Shown: positions 14,856 through 23,135 of the stretch, piece after piece
Layout of the letters: each line of letters starts with the position of its first letter
Numbering within the stretch: the stretch's first letter is position 1
DNA from: WHSW01 sp963846165
GTDB lineage: Bacteria > Actinomycetota > Thermoleophilia > Solirubrobacterales > 70-9
Length of the DNA: 64,000 bases
Assembly: GCA_963846165.1 (NCBI GenBank)
Contig: CAWJUU010000009.1
Span: forward strand, 124,001-188,000
Direction of reading: 5' to 3'
Notes under the pieces: generated by a model
Told to the model about the DNA's origin: nothing
Databases searched by the model: none
The model's input: the letters and a program-made list of their open reading frames with translations, nothing else
Translations under genes and position numbers: made by a program

Positions 14856-16253
14856 CTAAGCACCGCCGCCCGAGCCGCCCCCGTCACTGCCCTGTTGTTG
14901 TTGTTTCGCCGCGCGCTGGCGTCTCTGGCGCTCGCGCTTCTGCTGGCGCTCGCGTTGGCGGCGGTGGGCCTCGCGCCGGCGCTCGGCCGCGGTCTCGTGC
15001 TCGAAGGCGCGGATCCCTGAGGCCCCCGTGAGGTAGAGCCGCGCCCCGTCGGAGATCACCGGGTTGTACTCGCCGAGGTCGTTCTCAAACACCTGCTTGC
15101 CGGTCGCGACGTTGAACCCGTAGGTGCCGATGTTGGGCCCGATCACACCCACGTAGACGACCTCGCCGAGAACGCTGGCGGCGCCGAGCACGATCCCGCC
15201 GACGTCCTTCTCCCAGCGGACCTCCCCGGTCTCGGCGTCGAGCGCGTAGAAGTTCTGATCCTTGGAGCCGACGTACACGGTCGGCCCGCTGCGCTTGGTG
15301 TCGGCAACCGCCGGGCCCGGATAGACCCAGTCCCCGGTCGAGTGGCTCCAGAGCAGCTCGCCGCTGGCGGCATCGAAGCTGTAGACGCGGCCGTCGATGC
15401 TGCCGAGGTAGACCCGCCCGAAGGCAACCGCCGGGGTCGAGTACACGGGTCCGCCACGCCCGAAGCTCAGGCCCTGGGTGCTGGACTGCCAGACGAACTC
15501 GCCGTTGGAGGCGCGGATCGCGAACACCTGGCCCGCGTAGTTGGCGCCGTAGAGGACTCCGTCGTCGAGCGCCAGACCGCCCTTGACGTTGCCGTCGGTG
15601 GACGCCTGCCAGCGCACCTTGCCGTCATCCTGGTCGAGCGCAAACACCTCCCCCGACTCGCTGCCGACGATCACGCTCTTTCCGAACACGAGCGGCGAGG
15701 TCTCGCTGCGGCCCGGCAGCGGCCGCTCCCAGAGCACCTTGCCGTCGCGCGCCCTCATCGCGACAGCCGCTCCGGGCTCGAGGGTGACCGCGAACACGCG
15801 GCCTTCGGCAGAGGCGGGCGAGGAGGCGGCGAGGTCGCCGATCTCGTTGCGCCACTCGACCTTGCCCTTCTCGGCGTCGAGCGCGTACATGAGCGCGTCC
15901 TTGTCCTGGAAGTAGAGCGTGCCGTCGGCAACCACAGGTGAGAACTCGAGCAGCTTGCCTGCGTTGAAGCTCCAGATCGAGGCGTCATAGGGCGGGCGGA
16001 CGCGCTTCGTCGGCAGGTAGCGGGTGCGCTGGTCGTCGTAGCCGTAGACCGGCCAGTTGACGGTCTTGACGATCTCCTTCGGAGGCGCCTCGGACTCGAG
16101 CTCGCAGGGCGGTGGGCAATCGACGTCGGAGTCGCGCTTGATGAATAGGTACGCGGCGACCGCGCCACCGGCGACGACCGCCACCGCGCCCGCGGCGACC
16201 AGCACGCGCGTGCGCACGCTCCAAGCGCGCCATATCCCCAGCAGGCGAGTCAT
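14856..16253 (-). CDS. Membrane-anchored PQQ-like beta-propeller repeat protein
   Basis: A 465-residue protein. An N-terminal anchor at about 17-35 (VLVAAGAVAVVAGGAVAAYLFI) is followed by a Cys-containing linker (DCPPPCE) and a beta-propeller of about eight PQQ-like blades. Each blade repeats the pattern (L/V)YALDA.(T/K)G...W, for example ALDAEKGKVEWR, ALDQDDGKVRWQ, SFDAASGELLWS and ALDAETGEVRWE. The C-terminal ~60 residues are an Arg/Gln-rich low-complexity stretch ending in a Gly/Ser tail, which may bind nucleic acid or wall polymer or be disordered. No PQQ-dehydrogenase catalytic residues are evident, so a scaffold or sensor role resembling BamB is more likely than enzymatic activity. It is divergent from the tRNA nucleotidyltransferase gene. 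Confidence 0.82.
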   Translation of the reverse strand: MTRLLGIWRAWSVRTRVLVAAGAVAVVAGGAVAAYLFIKRDSDVDCPPPCELESEAPPKEIVKTVNWPVYGYDDQRTRYLPTKRVRPPYDASIWSFNAGKLLEFSPVVADGTLYFQDKDALMYALDAEKGKVEWRNEIGDLAASSPASAEGRVFAVTLEPGAAVAMRARDGKVLWERPLPGRSETSPLVFGKSVIVGSESGEVFALDQDDGKVRWQASTDGNVKGGLALDDGVLYGANYAGQVFAIRASNGEFVWQSSTQGLSFGRGGPVYSTPAVAFGRVYLGSIDGRVYSFDAASGELLWSHSTGDWVYPGPAVADTKRSGPTVYVGSKDQNFYALDAETGEVRWEKDVGGIVLGAASVLGEVVYVGVIGPNIGTYGFNVATGKQVFENDLGEYNPVISDGARLYLTGASGIRAFEHETAAERRREAHRRQRERQQKRERQRRQRAAKQQQQGSDGGGSGGGA

Positions 16254-16311
16254 CCGCGAAGCCCGTCATGGTACGGAACCCCCCTTCAGGAACCCCTAAA
16301 TCACTCCTCTA

Positions 16312-17433
16312 ATGGCGGCGCAGCGCGACATCGACACAGCCGGTCTCGCGGCCAGGGTGCAGGCCCTTCCCGGAGTCGCCGCCGTGCGTGAGGCCGCCGA
16401 CGGGGCCGGGCTCGACGCCTACTTGGTCGGCGGCTCGGTCCGGGATGCGCTGCTCGGCCACCAGCGGGCCGACCTCGACGTGGTCACCGACGGCGACCAC
16501 CTCGCGCTCGCACGGGCGCTCGGCGATCAGATCCGTGTCCACGACCGCTTCGGGACCGCGACCGTGATCACCCCGACCGGTCCGGTCGACGTGGCGCGGG
16601 CACGGGCAGAGACCTACCCCGGCCCAGGGGCGCTGCCCGAGATCCGCAACGCCGGGATCGCCGAGGACCTTGCCCGCCGCGACTTCACCGTCAACGCGCT
16701 CGCGCTAGCGCTCCACGAACCCGGCATCCCGATCGACCCGCACGGCGGGATCGCCGACCTCGGCGTCGGCCTGCTCCGCGTACTTCACCCCGGCTCGTTC
16801 GTCGACGATCCGACCCGCGCGCTGCGCGCCGCCCGCTATGCCGCCCGGCTCGGACTCGAGGTCGAGCCCGTGACGCTCGAGTCGCTGCGCGCCGCCGACC
16901 TGCGCACGGTTTCGGCCGACCGGGTCGACGCGGAGCTGCGCAGGCTCGCCGCCGAGCAGGTTCCCCGGACCGGCTTCGAGCGGCTCGCCGAATGGGGCCT
17001 GATGCCGCTCCGTGACGGCGCCGGCGAGCTGATCGACGCGGTGGTCGCGCTGCTTGACGCCGAGCCGTGGTCCCGTGTCGCACCCCGGGCCGACTCGGTG
17101 CTCGCGGCGGCGCGCGGCGACCTCGGCCCGGCGCGCGAGCTCGCCGCGGCCACCCCGGCGACGCCGGCCAGTGCGGTCGAAGCGGCGCGCGGGCGCACAG
17201 GCGTCGAGCTGGCCCTCGGGCGGGCACTGGGAGCGAACTGGCTCGACCCCTATGTGCGTGAATGGCGCCACGTCCGCCCGCAGATCACCGGCGGCGACCT
17301 GATCGCGGCCGGTGTCGAAGAGGGCCCGCCGATCGGGCGCGGGCTCAGCGCAGCGCTGCGCGCCAAGCTCGACGGGGAGGCGCCGACTCGCGACGACGAG
17401 CTGCGGATCGCGCTCGAGGCCGCGCGGTCCTAG
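16312..17433 (+). CDS. tRNA nucleotidyltransferase/poly(A) polymerase family protein
   Basis: A 373-residue class II nucleotidyltransferase. The head domain shows LVGGSVRDALLGHQRADLDVV (GS motif and the metal-binding Asp pair) and ARRDFTVNALAL. The neck region has DPTRALRAARYAARLG, which specifies ATP/CTP binding in CCA-adding enzymes. The C-terminal third lacks an HD phosphohydrolase domain and is Ala-rich helical. It most likely adds or repairs CCA ends of tRNAs. It could instead be specialised for C- or A-addition, and the sequence alone does not decide. It is immediately followed by pgeF with a short gap. Confidence 0.82.
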   Translation: MAAQRDIDTAGLAARVQALPGVAAVREAADGAGLDAYLVGGSVRDALLGHQRADLDVVTDGDHLALARALGDQIRVHDRFGTATVITPTGPVDVARARAETYPGPGALPEIRNAGIAEDLARRDFTVNALALALHEPGIPIDPHGGIADLGVGLLRVLHPGSFVDDPTRALRAARYAARLGLEVEPVTLESLRAADLRTVSADRVDAELRRLAAEQVPRTGFERLAEWGLMPLRDGAGELIDAVVALLDAEPWSRVAPRADSVLAAARGDLGPARELAAATPATPASAVEAARGRTGVELALGRALGANWLDPYVREWRHVRPQITGGDLIAAGVEEGPPIGRGLSAALRAKLDGEAPTRDDELRIALEAARS

Positions 17434-17443
17434 CCTTGTGGCA

Positions 17444-18190
17444 ATGGACTGGCGGGAGGACGACGGCGTTCGCTGGCTCGAGGCTTCGCTACCCGGGGCC
17501 AAGGCCGCCTTTTCGACCCGTGTCGGGGGCGTCAGCCGGGGGTCGTTCGCCGCGCTCAACGTCGGCCTGCTCGGCGGCGACGCGCTCGCTGACGTGCGCG
17601 AGAACCGGCTGCGGCTCGCCCGGGCACTCGACCGCACCCCCGCAGGGTTTCTGATCGGCTACCAGGTCCACGGCGCCGCGGTGCTGAGCCGCGACACCGC
17701 GCCGGTGCCGAACCCCTACCCCGACCCGGGCCCGCCGCCGCCATCGGCCGACGGCGAGGCGACCACCGAGCCGGCGTTGACGCCGCTGGTACAGGTGGCC
17801 GACTGCCTGCCGGTCGCCGTCGCCGGCGACCGGGGCGTGGCGATGCTCCACTGCGGCTGGCGCGGCCTCGCTGCGGGGATCGTCGAGCGCGGGGTGGGGG
17901 AGGTGGGTGCGGCCGCGGCGGCGGTCGGCCCCGGGATCGGCCCCTGCTGCTACGAGGTGGGGGCGGAGGTTCTCGCGGCCTTCGCTCCGCTCGGCGAGGG
18001 GATCGCCGCCGGCCGCATGCTCGACCTGCCGGAGGTGGTGCGACGGCTGCTCGAGCGCGTCGGTGTCGCCGAGGTCGAGGTCTCGGGCCTGTGCACGAGG
18101 TGCGAGAGCGACCTCTTCTTCTCGCACCGGCGCGATGGCGAGCGCTCCGGGCGCCAGGCCGGGCTGGTGTGGATGGACAATGGTGGCTGA
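17444..18190 (+). CDS. pgeF: Peptidoglycan editing factor PgeF / YfiH-type polyphenol oxidase family
   Basis: A 248-residue protein. The start is taken as ATG 17444; GTG 17438 is an alternative. The zinc-binding residues of the family are visible: His in YQVHGAAV, Cys in VQVADCLPVAV and His in MLHCGWRGL. The C-terminal CTRCESDLFFSHRRDG segment is also characteristic. In E. coli YfiH/PgeF removes L-Ser-containing muropeptide precursors. Related proteins act as purine nucleoside phosphorylases or laccase-like oxidases. Its position directly before yggS and sepF matches the conserved actinobacterial division cluster. Its stop overlaps the yggS start by 11 bp. Confidence 0.9.
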   Translation: MDWREDDGVRWLEASLPGAKAAFSTRVGGVSRGSFAALNVGLLGGDALADVRENRLRLARALDRTPAGFLIGYQVHGAAVLSRDTAPVPNPYPDPGPPPPSADGEATTEPALTPLVQVADCLPVAVAGDRGVAMLHCGWRGLAAGIVERGVGEVGAAAAAVGPGIGPCCYEVGAEVLAAFAPLGEGIAAGRMLDLPEVVRRLLERVGVAEVEVSGLCTRCESDLFFSHRRDGERSGRQAGLVWMDNGG

Positions 18191-18815
18191 GTCGTTGCGG
18201 GGCATCGACCCCGAGCGGGTGCGGGCGAACCTCGAGCGGGTGCGCGAGCGCTGCGGGCTGGAGGTGGAGATCCTTGCGGCGACCAAGTACGTCGAGGTGG
18301 CCGAGATGGGCGCCCTGGCCGAGGCCGGGGTCGAACTCGTCGGCGAGAACCGGCTCCAGGACCTGGAGGCCAAGCGCGAGCGCTTCGGCGAGGCGTTCAC
18401 GTGGGACTTCATCGGCAACCTTCAGAGCCGGAAGGTGAAGCGGATCCTGCCCGCCGTCCGCCTGATCCACTCGGTCGCCCGCGATTCGGCGCTCGAGCAG
18501 CTCGGCCGTCACGGCACGCCCGAGACCGAGGTGCTGATCGAGGTCGACCTGGCGGCGGAGCAGAGCAAGGCAGGCGTGGAGGAGGCCGAGCTCGCCGGCT
18601 TCATCGCCCGCTGCCCGGTGAGGGTCACCGGGCTGATGACGATGCCGCCGTTCACCGACGACCCGGAGTCCTCGCGCCCCTACTTCGCCCGCCTCGCCGA
18701 GCTCGCCGCCGCGCACGGCCTCGAGCGCCTCTCGATGGGCACCAGCCAGGATTGGGAGGTCGCGGTCGACGAGGGGGCGACGATCATCCGCCTCGGCGTG
18801 TCGCTTTACCGCTGA
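18180..18815 (+). CDS. yggS: YggS-family pyridoxal phosphate homeostasis protein
   Basis: A 211-residue single-domain protein with the fold type III alanine-racemase N-terminal barrel. The PLP lysine is Lys36 in AATKYVE. Other hallmarks are GENRLQDLEAK, WDFIGNLQSRKVK (the conserved H of H.IG.LQ is F/I here), LMTMPPF and LSMGTSQDWEVA...IRLG near the C-terminus. It is believed to buffer PLP and is usually located next to sepF and proC, as here. The ATG at 18180 overlaps pgeF; GTG 18183 would serve equally. Confidence 0.92.
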   Translation: MVAESLRGIDPERVRANLERVRERCGLEVEILAATKYVEVAEMGALAEAGVELVGENRLQDLEAKRERFGEAFTWDFIGNLQSRKVKRILPAVRLIHSVARDSALEQLGRHGTPETEVLIEVDLAAEQSKAGVEEAELAGFIARCPVRVTGLMTMPPFTDDPESSRPYFARLAELAAAHGLERLSMGTSQDWEVAVDEGATIIRLGVSLYR

Positions 18816-18891
18816 ACTGCGCGGTTTTGCCTCTCAGCAGGGCATAATCCGGGTAGAGGAATAGCGGCGGAAGCCGCGAACACCGCAGCCG

Positions 18892-19434
18892 ATGGCAATT
18901 CGAGACACATGGCACCGCGCGCTCGTCTATTTCGGCCTCGCCGAGGACCCCGACTACGCCGAGCACGACGTCTACGAGCCAGACACCGCCCCGCACGGCC
19001 AGGCGTACGAGGCCTCGGCGCCGCGCGGCTCGGCGACGGTCAGCCGGATCTCCGAGCGCCGTCGCTCCCGTGACGAGATCGACGACATCTTCGCCGAGGA
19101 CGACCCGGGCCCGAGTCGCTCGCGCGTCCTGCGCCCGGTGGGCAACGGCGGCGCCGACGTCTCGGTCCATCTTGTCACCCCGCAGAGCTTCAACGACGCA
19201 CAGGAGGTCGCCGACCGGTTCAAGCGCTCGGTTCCGGTGATCCTCAACCTGCAGACGACTGACGGCGAGCTGGCAAAGCGGCTGATCGACTTCGCCTCCG
19301 GCCTCACCTACGCGCTCGACGGCGGGATGCAGAAGATCGCCGAGAAGACATTCCTGCTCACCCCGCGCAACGTCGAGGTCTCGGCCGAGGAGAAGGCGCG
19401 CCTGGTCGAGAAGGGCTTCTTCAACCAATCGTAA
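18892..19434 (+). CDS. sepF: Cell division protein SepF
   Basis: A 180-residue protein. An N-terminal amphipathic segment (IRDTWHRALVYFGLAED) fits the membrane-binding helix. A ~70-residue acidic/Arg-rich linker follows, and then the SepF core (VHLVTPQSFNDAQEVADRF, VILNLQ, RLIDFASGLTYALDGGMQKI, FLLTPRNVEV). SepF polymerises on the membrane and tethers FtsZ; it is the principal FtsZ anchor in actinobacteria lacking FtsA. It keeps the usual neighbours yggS and proC. A short gap with CATAAT-like sequence precedes it, but no convincing -35 is seen. Confidence 0.94.
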   Translation: MAIRDTWHRALVYFGLAEDPDYAEHDVYEPDTAPHGQAYEASAPRGSATVSRISERRRSRDEIDDIFAEDDPGPSRSRVLRPVGNGGADVSVHLVTPQSFNDAQEVADRFKRSVPVILNLQTTDGELAKRLIDFASGLTYALDGGMQKIAEKTFLLTPRNVEVSAEEKARLVEKGFFNQS

Positions 19435-19437
19435 CTC

Positions 19438-19476
19438 CGCCGGGATCCTCGGCTTCGCCTCCGGTCTCGGCGGGTT
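19438..19476 (+). terminator. GC-rich inverted repeat after sepF
   Basis: CCGCCGGGA just after the sepF stop can pair with TCTCGGCGGG about 25 bases later. This gives a GC-rich stem without a T-run in the 126-bp sepF-proC gap. It may attenuate read-through. The remainder of the gap shows no gene. Confidence 0.35.
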
Positions 19477-19560
19477 GCGACGCGTTACGGGGAGGCAGGC
19501 CGTAAGCGCGTGAACGGGACTTCGTCCCTAGCCCAAACGGTGGTCATTAGGCTCCCGGTG

Positions 19561-20328
19561 ATGAAGGTCGGCTTCGCAGGCGCGGGGAACATAGCAGCGG
19601 CGATCGCGCGCGGATGGGCGCGATCGGACGGTCCCGAGGCGATGCTGTTCTGTGACGCCGGCTCGGGACGGGCGGCGAAGCTGGCCGCCGAGACCGGCGG
19701 CGAGGCCGTCGATTCGCTCGCCGAGCTCGCCCGCAGCTCCGACGTCGTCGTGCTCGGGATGAAGCCCGCGGCGCTCGAGATCGCGGCCGAGCAGCTCGAC
19801 GGTGAGGCGAGGGCGATCGCCTCGGTGCTCGGGGCGACTTCCGTTGCCCGCCTGCGCGAGCTCTTCCCGGGTGTCCCGGTGGTGAGGACGATGCCGACCG
19901 TCGCGGTCGAGATCGGGCGCGGGGTGATCTGCCACGCGCCGATCGAGCTCTCCGACGGCGCCACCGCCTCCGAGGTCCTGAGGCTGTTCAACGAGCTCGG
20001 CCAGGTGGTCGAGGTCCCCGACGAGCTCATGGACGAGGCGACGGCGGTCATGGCGTGCACGCCGGCATACCTCGCGGTCATCGTTCAGACGGTCGCCGAG
20101 GAGGGCACGGCGCAGGGGCTCGACGCCGATCAGGCCTACGAGCTCGTGGTCGAGAGCATGGCCGGGACGATCGAGCTGCTGCGCGAGTACGACCCGATCG
20201 AGGTCCGGACCACGGTCGCCTCGCCGGGCGGCGGCACCGAGGCGGGGCTGGAGGCGCTCGCCGAGGCCGGGGCCGCCGACGCCTTCAGGGCCGCCGTCCG
20301 CGCCTCGCTCGATCGGATGCGAGGATGA
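19561..20328 (+). CDS. proC: Pyrroline-5-carboxylate reductase (ProC)
   Basis: A 255-residue enzyme of the last step of proline synthesis. The start at ATG 19561 places the Rossmann motif GFAGAGNIA at residues 4-12; the frame upstream is unlikely to be translated. Other family features are VVLGMKP, VVRTMPT, ACTPAY and the C-terminal TVASPGGGTEAGL signature. It overlaps yggT by 4 bp (ATGA). Location in the sepF-yggT cluster is typical and need not reflect a shared pathway. Confidence 0.94.
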   Translation: MKVGFAGAGNIAAAIARGWARSDGPEAMLFCDAGSGRAAKLAAETGGEAVDSLAELARSSDVVVLGMKPAALEIAAEQLDGEARAIASVLGATSVARLRELFPGVPVVRTMPTVAVEIGRGVICHAPIELSDGATASEVLRLFNELGQVVEVPDELMDEATAVMACTPAYLAVIVQTVAEEGTAQGLDADQAYELVVESMAGTIELLREYDPIEVRTTVASPGGGTEAGLEALAEAGAADAFRAAVRASLDRMRG

Positions 20329-20627
20329 CCTTGGTCGTCGCCCTGACGCGCGGCAACGTCGCCGACTACGTCGCGGCGGTGCTGTTCGTCTACACGATCC
20401 TGATCATCGCCAACGTGATCCTCTCGTGGGTGCAGCAGTTCCGGCCGCTGCCCTACAACCTGCCGCTGCGCGCGGTGATCGGGTTCATCGAGGAGAGCAC
20501 GAACCCGTACCTGAACATCTTCCGCAGCTTCGTTCCCCGGATCGGCCCGCTCGACATCAGCCCGATCATCGCGATCCTGGCGCTCTCGATCCTCGGCGGG
20601 ATCGTCGTCAACCTGATCCGCGGGTGA
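20325..20627 (+). CDS. yggT: YggT family membrane protein
   Basis: A 100-residue protein with two hydrophobic helices (residues ~16-34 and ~78-98) separated by a conserved loop, ILSWVQQFRPLPYN...FIEESTNPYLNIFRSF.P..GPLDISPI. This loop with its NPYL..FR.F motif defines the YggT family, often found downstream of sepF. It has been linked to division and osmotic tolerance without a defined biochemistry. The ATG at 20325 overlaps proC. The stop overlaps the GTG of lspA. Confidence 0.9.
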   Translation: MTLVVALTRGNVADYVAAVLFVYTILIIANVILSWVQQFRPLPYNLPLRAVIGFIEESTNPYLNIFRSFVPRIGPLDISPIIAILALSILGGIVVNLIRG

Positions 20628-21103
20628 ACTCCGGCGGCGGTCGCGCCTGGCTTCGCATGCTCGCCGTGTGCGGGCTCGTCGTCGTCTTCGACCAGGCGGC
20701 GAAGGGGGCGATAGTCGAGACGATGATGCCCGGCGAGCGCACCGACCTGATCCTCGGGATCGACCTTGCCCGGGTGACGAACAGCGGCATTGCCTTCGGG
20801 CTGCTCGAGGGCGGCAGCGACACCCTGGTCCTGGCGATCACGGCGGTGGCGCTCGTTCTCGTGCTCGGGTGGTTTGCCTTCGACCCCGGCCGGCCCGGCC
20901 TTTGGCTGGGCGTAGGACTGCTCACGGGGGGCGCGCTCGGCAACCTCGCCGACCGGATTCGCGACGACGCGGTCACCGACTTCTTCGACCCGCCGCTGTG
21001 GCCCGCGTTCAACCTCGCTGACGTCGCAATCACCGCTGGGGTGGTCGTGATCGCGATTGCGTCGCTCTATGAGCCCCCCGAGCCGGAGGCGGCCGGGCCG
21101 TGA
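20624..21103 (+). CDS. lspA: Lipoprotein signal peptidase (LspA)
   Basis: A 159-residue aspartyl membrane protease that cleaves diacylglyceryl-modified prolipoproteins. The GTG at 20624 is supported by the GTGA overlap with yggT. The five family blocks are recognisable: FDQAAKGAI (block I, Lys retained), VTNSGIAFGLL, GALGNLADRIRDDAVTDFFD with the first catalytic Asp, and FNLADVAIT with the second. Four membrane helices are expected. The last 4 bp overlap the pseudouridine synthase gene, an arrangement (lspA-rluD) common to many bacteria. Confidence 0.95.
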   Translation: MNSGGGRAWLRMLAVCGLVVVFDQAAKGAIVETMMPGERTDLILGIDLARVTNSGIAFGLLEGGSDTLVLAITAVALVLVLGWFAFDPGRPGLWLGVGLLTGGALGNLADRIRDDAVTDFFDPPLWPAFNLADVAITAGVVVIAIASLYEPPEPEAAGP

Positions 21104-21771
21104 GCGTCACGCCGCGGCTCGTCCACGTCGAGGAGCGATTCGCGGTCGTTGACAAGCCGGCCGGGCTCGTCGTCCACCCGGCGCCCGGCCACCACGGCGC
21201 GACGCTCGTCGATGCGCTCGGGGACCTGCTCGCCGGCGGGCCGCTCGAACGGCCGGGGATCGTCCACCGGCTCGACCGCGACACCTCGGGGCTGATGATC
21301 GTCGCCCGTGACGATCAAGCCCACCGCCGGCTCTCGGCGATGATCAAGCGCCGAGAGGTCGGCCGCGAGTACCTGGCGCTCGTCGAGGGGCGCCCGCGCT
21401 CGCGCTCGGGGACGATCGACGCCCCGCTCGGACGCGACCACCGGGCGCCCGAGCGCCGCGCAGTGCGCGGCCGGGGCTCACGCGCCGCGCGGACGCACTT
21501 CATGGTGCTCGAGACATTGCCCGAGGACACCCTGGTCGAGGCGCGACTGGAGACGGGCCGCACGCACCAGGTCCGCGCCCACTTCGCTGCGATCGACCAC
21601 CCGGTGGTCGGCGATCCCCGCTACGGCCACGCCGGGCGCCACGGCCTCGGGCGCCAGTTCCTGCACAGCGCGCGGTTGACCTTCACCCACCCGTTCACGG
21701 GCGAGGAGCTGGTCTTCGAGTCTCCGCTGCCCGACGACCTTGCGGCGGCGCTGGAGCGGGCGCGGGGGTAG
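21100..21771 (+). CDS. RluA/RluD-family pseudouridine synthase without S4 domain
   Basis: A 223-residue protein with a GTG start overlapping lspA. It begins straight at the catalytic domain (VVDKPAGLVVHPAPGH). The nucleophilic Asp lies in HRLDRDTSGLM. LETGRTHQVRAHF and HPVVGDPRYG complete the RluA family pattern. The N-terminal S4 RNA-binding domain of RluD is absent, so it is shorter than RluD (~320 residues). The target uridines (probably large-subunit rRNA or tRNA) cannot be assigned. It is the last gene before the rpsB upstream region. Confidence 0.9.
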   Translation: MSVTPRLVHVEERFAVVDKPAGLVVHPAPGHHGATLVDALGDLLAGGPLERPGIVHRLDRDTSGLMIVARDDQAHRRLSAMIKRREVGREYLALVEGRPRSRSGTIDAPLGRDHRAPERRAVRGRGSRAARTHFMVLETLPEDTLVEARLETGRTHQVRAHFAAIDHPVVGDPRYGHAGRHGLGRQFLHSARLTFTHPFTGEELVFESPLPDDLAAALERARG

Positions 21772-21786
21772 GCGGGGCGGAGGGTG

Positions 21787-22093
21787 GTGGCGTTCCGCTC
21801 GGGCGAGGGCGGGGTGCGTTGCGTGGTCAGTTGCAGTAGGGGAGGTGTTTTAGGTGCTGCGGGCGGTTTCGGCGAGCGCCCGGGCGTAAGTGGCGAGTTG
21901 TTCGTCCATCAGGCGAAGAAAGCGCCAATCGCCGGTTTCGGCCGAGATTGGCGACTTGTGCCCGGATAGCGGACACAACTCGCCACTTGCCCCGAGGCCG
22001 GCCGCCAACGCGCGCGCCCAGCCCAACTCCCTCCCTCATTGCAACGAACCACGCTCGCGCCGCGCCCGCGCCCGCGCCCGAGCGGAACGCCAC
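21787..22093. repeat. 307-bp near-perfect palindrome upstream of rpsB
   Basis: The whole block is an imperfect inverted repeat centred at about 21939. The outer 19 bp are perfect (GTGGCGTTCCGCTCGGGCG at 21787-21805 against 22075-22093). The middle has a 14-bp perfect pair (AAGTGGCGAGTTGT at 21888-21901 against 21975-21988). The centre is CGCCAATC at 21923 facing GATTGGCG at 21946, around a GCCG-GTTT-CGGC mini-hairpin. Between these, arms still align with mismatches (for example GTGGT..GTTGCA). No protein is supported. It fills most of the 467-bp rluD-rpsB gap. It could be an element of two head-to-head copies, a MITE-like relic, or a large RNA fold. The remaining 145 bp before rpsB should hold the rpsB promoter and leader. 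Confidence 0.85.
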
Positions 22094-22238
22094 TGTGCCC
22101 GCGCCACCCCTCTACACTCCACCGCGTCCAGAAACCGACCCCCTGGGATGACGAACGGGGCCCTGCCCGGCCGAGCGCCAAACGCCGGGTCCCCGCGCAG
22201 CGACCAGGGAGACAACCGCAGAGCCAAGGGAGCATCAA

Positions 22239-23135
22239 ATGTCCGAGCCCGGACTCAAGGACCTGCTGCAGGCGGGCGTCCACTTCGGCCACCAGACACG
22301 CCGGTGGAACCCTCGCATGCGCCGTTACATACACGGCGAGCGCGACGGGATCCACATCATCGACCTGCTGCAGACGGAGCACCTGCTCGCCGAGGCACGG
22401 CGGTTCGCAGCCGAGATCGCCGGCAAGGGCGGCACCGTGCTCTTCGTCGGCACCAAGAAACAGGCGCGCGACTCGATCAAGTCGTGGGCCGAGCGCTGCG
22501 GGATGCCCTACGTCAACCTGCGCTGGCTCGGCGGCCTGCTGACCAACTACCACACGATCTCGGCCCGGATCGATCGCCTCCACGAGCTCAACCAGCTCAA
22601 GGACGACGGCCAGCTCGAGCTGCTGCCGACGAAGGAACGGATGTCGATGGAGGCTGAGCTCTTAAAGCTCGAATACAACCTCGGCGGGGTTCGCGACATG
22701 AAGCGGCTGCCCCAGGCAGCGCTGATCGTAGACCTGAAGACCGAGGCGATCGCGGTCCGCGAGTGCGAGCGGCTGCAGATCCCGATCCTCGGCCTGGTGG
22801 ACTCGAACGTCGACCCGGTCCCGGTCACGTTCCCGATCCCGGGCAACGACGACTCGATGCGCTCCTGCGAGATGGTGATCTCGACGATCGGCGAAGGCAT
22901 CGAGCAGGCGGCGACCGCCTACCGCGAGGCGGAGGCCAAGCGCCGGGCCGAGGAGGAGGAACGGCGGCGCGCAGAGGCAGAGGAGAAGGCGCGCAAGGAG
23001 GCAGAGGAGAAGGCGCGCAAGGAGGCAGAGGAGGCCGCCGCCGCCGCGGCACAGGCGGCCCCGCAAACGCCGGCGGCCGAGCCGGAGGCCGCACCGCAGC
23101 CGCCGGAGGCCGCGGAGCCGAAGGAGGGTGGCTGA
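22239..23135 (+). CDS. rpsB: 30S ribosomal protein S2 (uS2)
   Basis: A 298-residue protein with AAGGGAGC ahead of ATG 22239. The S2 core spans ~1-230 (LLQAGVHFGHQTRRWNP, GTVLFVGTKKQA, WLGGLLTNYHTI, GLVDSNVDP). A C-terminal extension of about 65 residues follows: first highly charged Glu/Arg/Lys helix, including two near-identical 24-bp repeats around 22976-23030 encoding EEKARKEA, then an Ala/Pro/Glu tail. Such tails are common in actinobacterial S2 and dispensable for the fold. The stop overlaps the tsf start by 1 bp (TGATG), so rpsB-tsf form the usual operon. Confidence 0.97.
   Translation: MSEPGLKDLLQAGVHFGHQTRRWNPRMRRYIHGERDGIHIIDLLQTEHLLAEARRFAAEIAGKGGTVLFVGTKKQARDSIKSWAERCGMPYVNLRWLGGLLTNYHTISARIDRLHELNQLKDDGQLELLPTKERMSMEAELLKLEYNLGGVRDMKRLPQAALIVDLKTEAIAVRECERLQIPILGLVDSNVDPVPVTFPIPGNDDSMRSCEMVISTIGEGIEQAATAYREAEAKRRAEEEERRRAEAEEKARKEAEEKARKEAEEAAAAAAQAAPQTPAAEPEAAPQPPEAAEPKEGG

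Noticed and set aside
21784..22093. Two similar small ORFs on opposite strands (both beginning AFRSG) in the rpsB upstream region
   Set aside because: Their similarity is produced by the DNA palindrome. They lack ribosome binding sites and any family resemblance.
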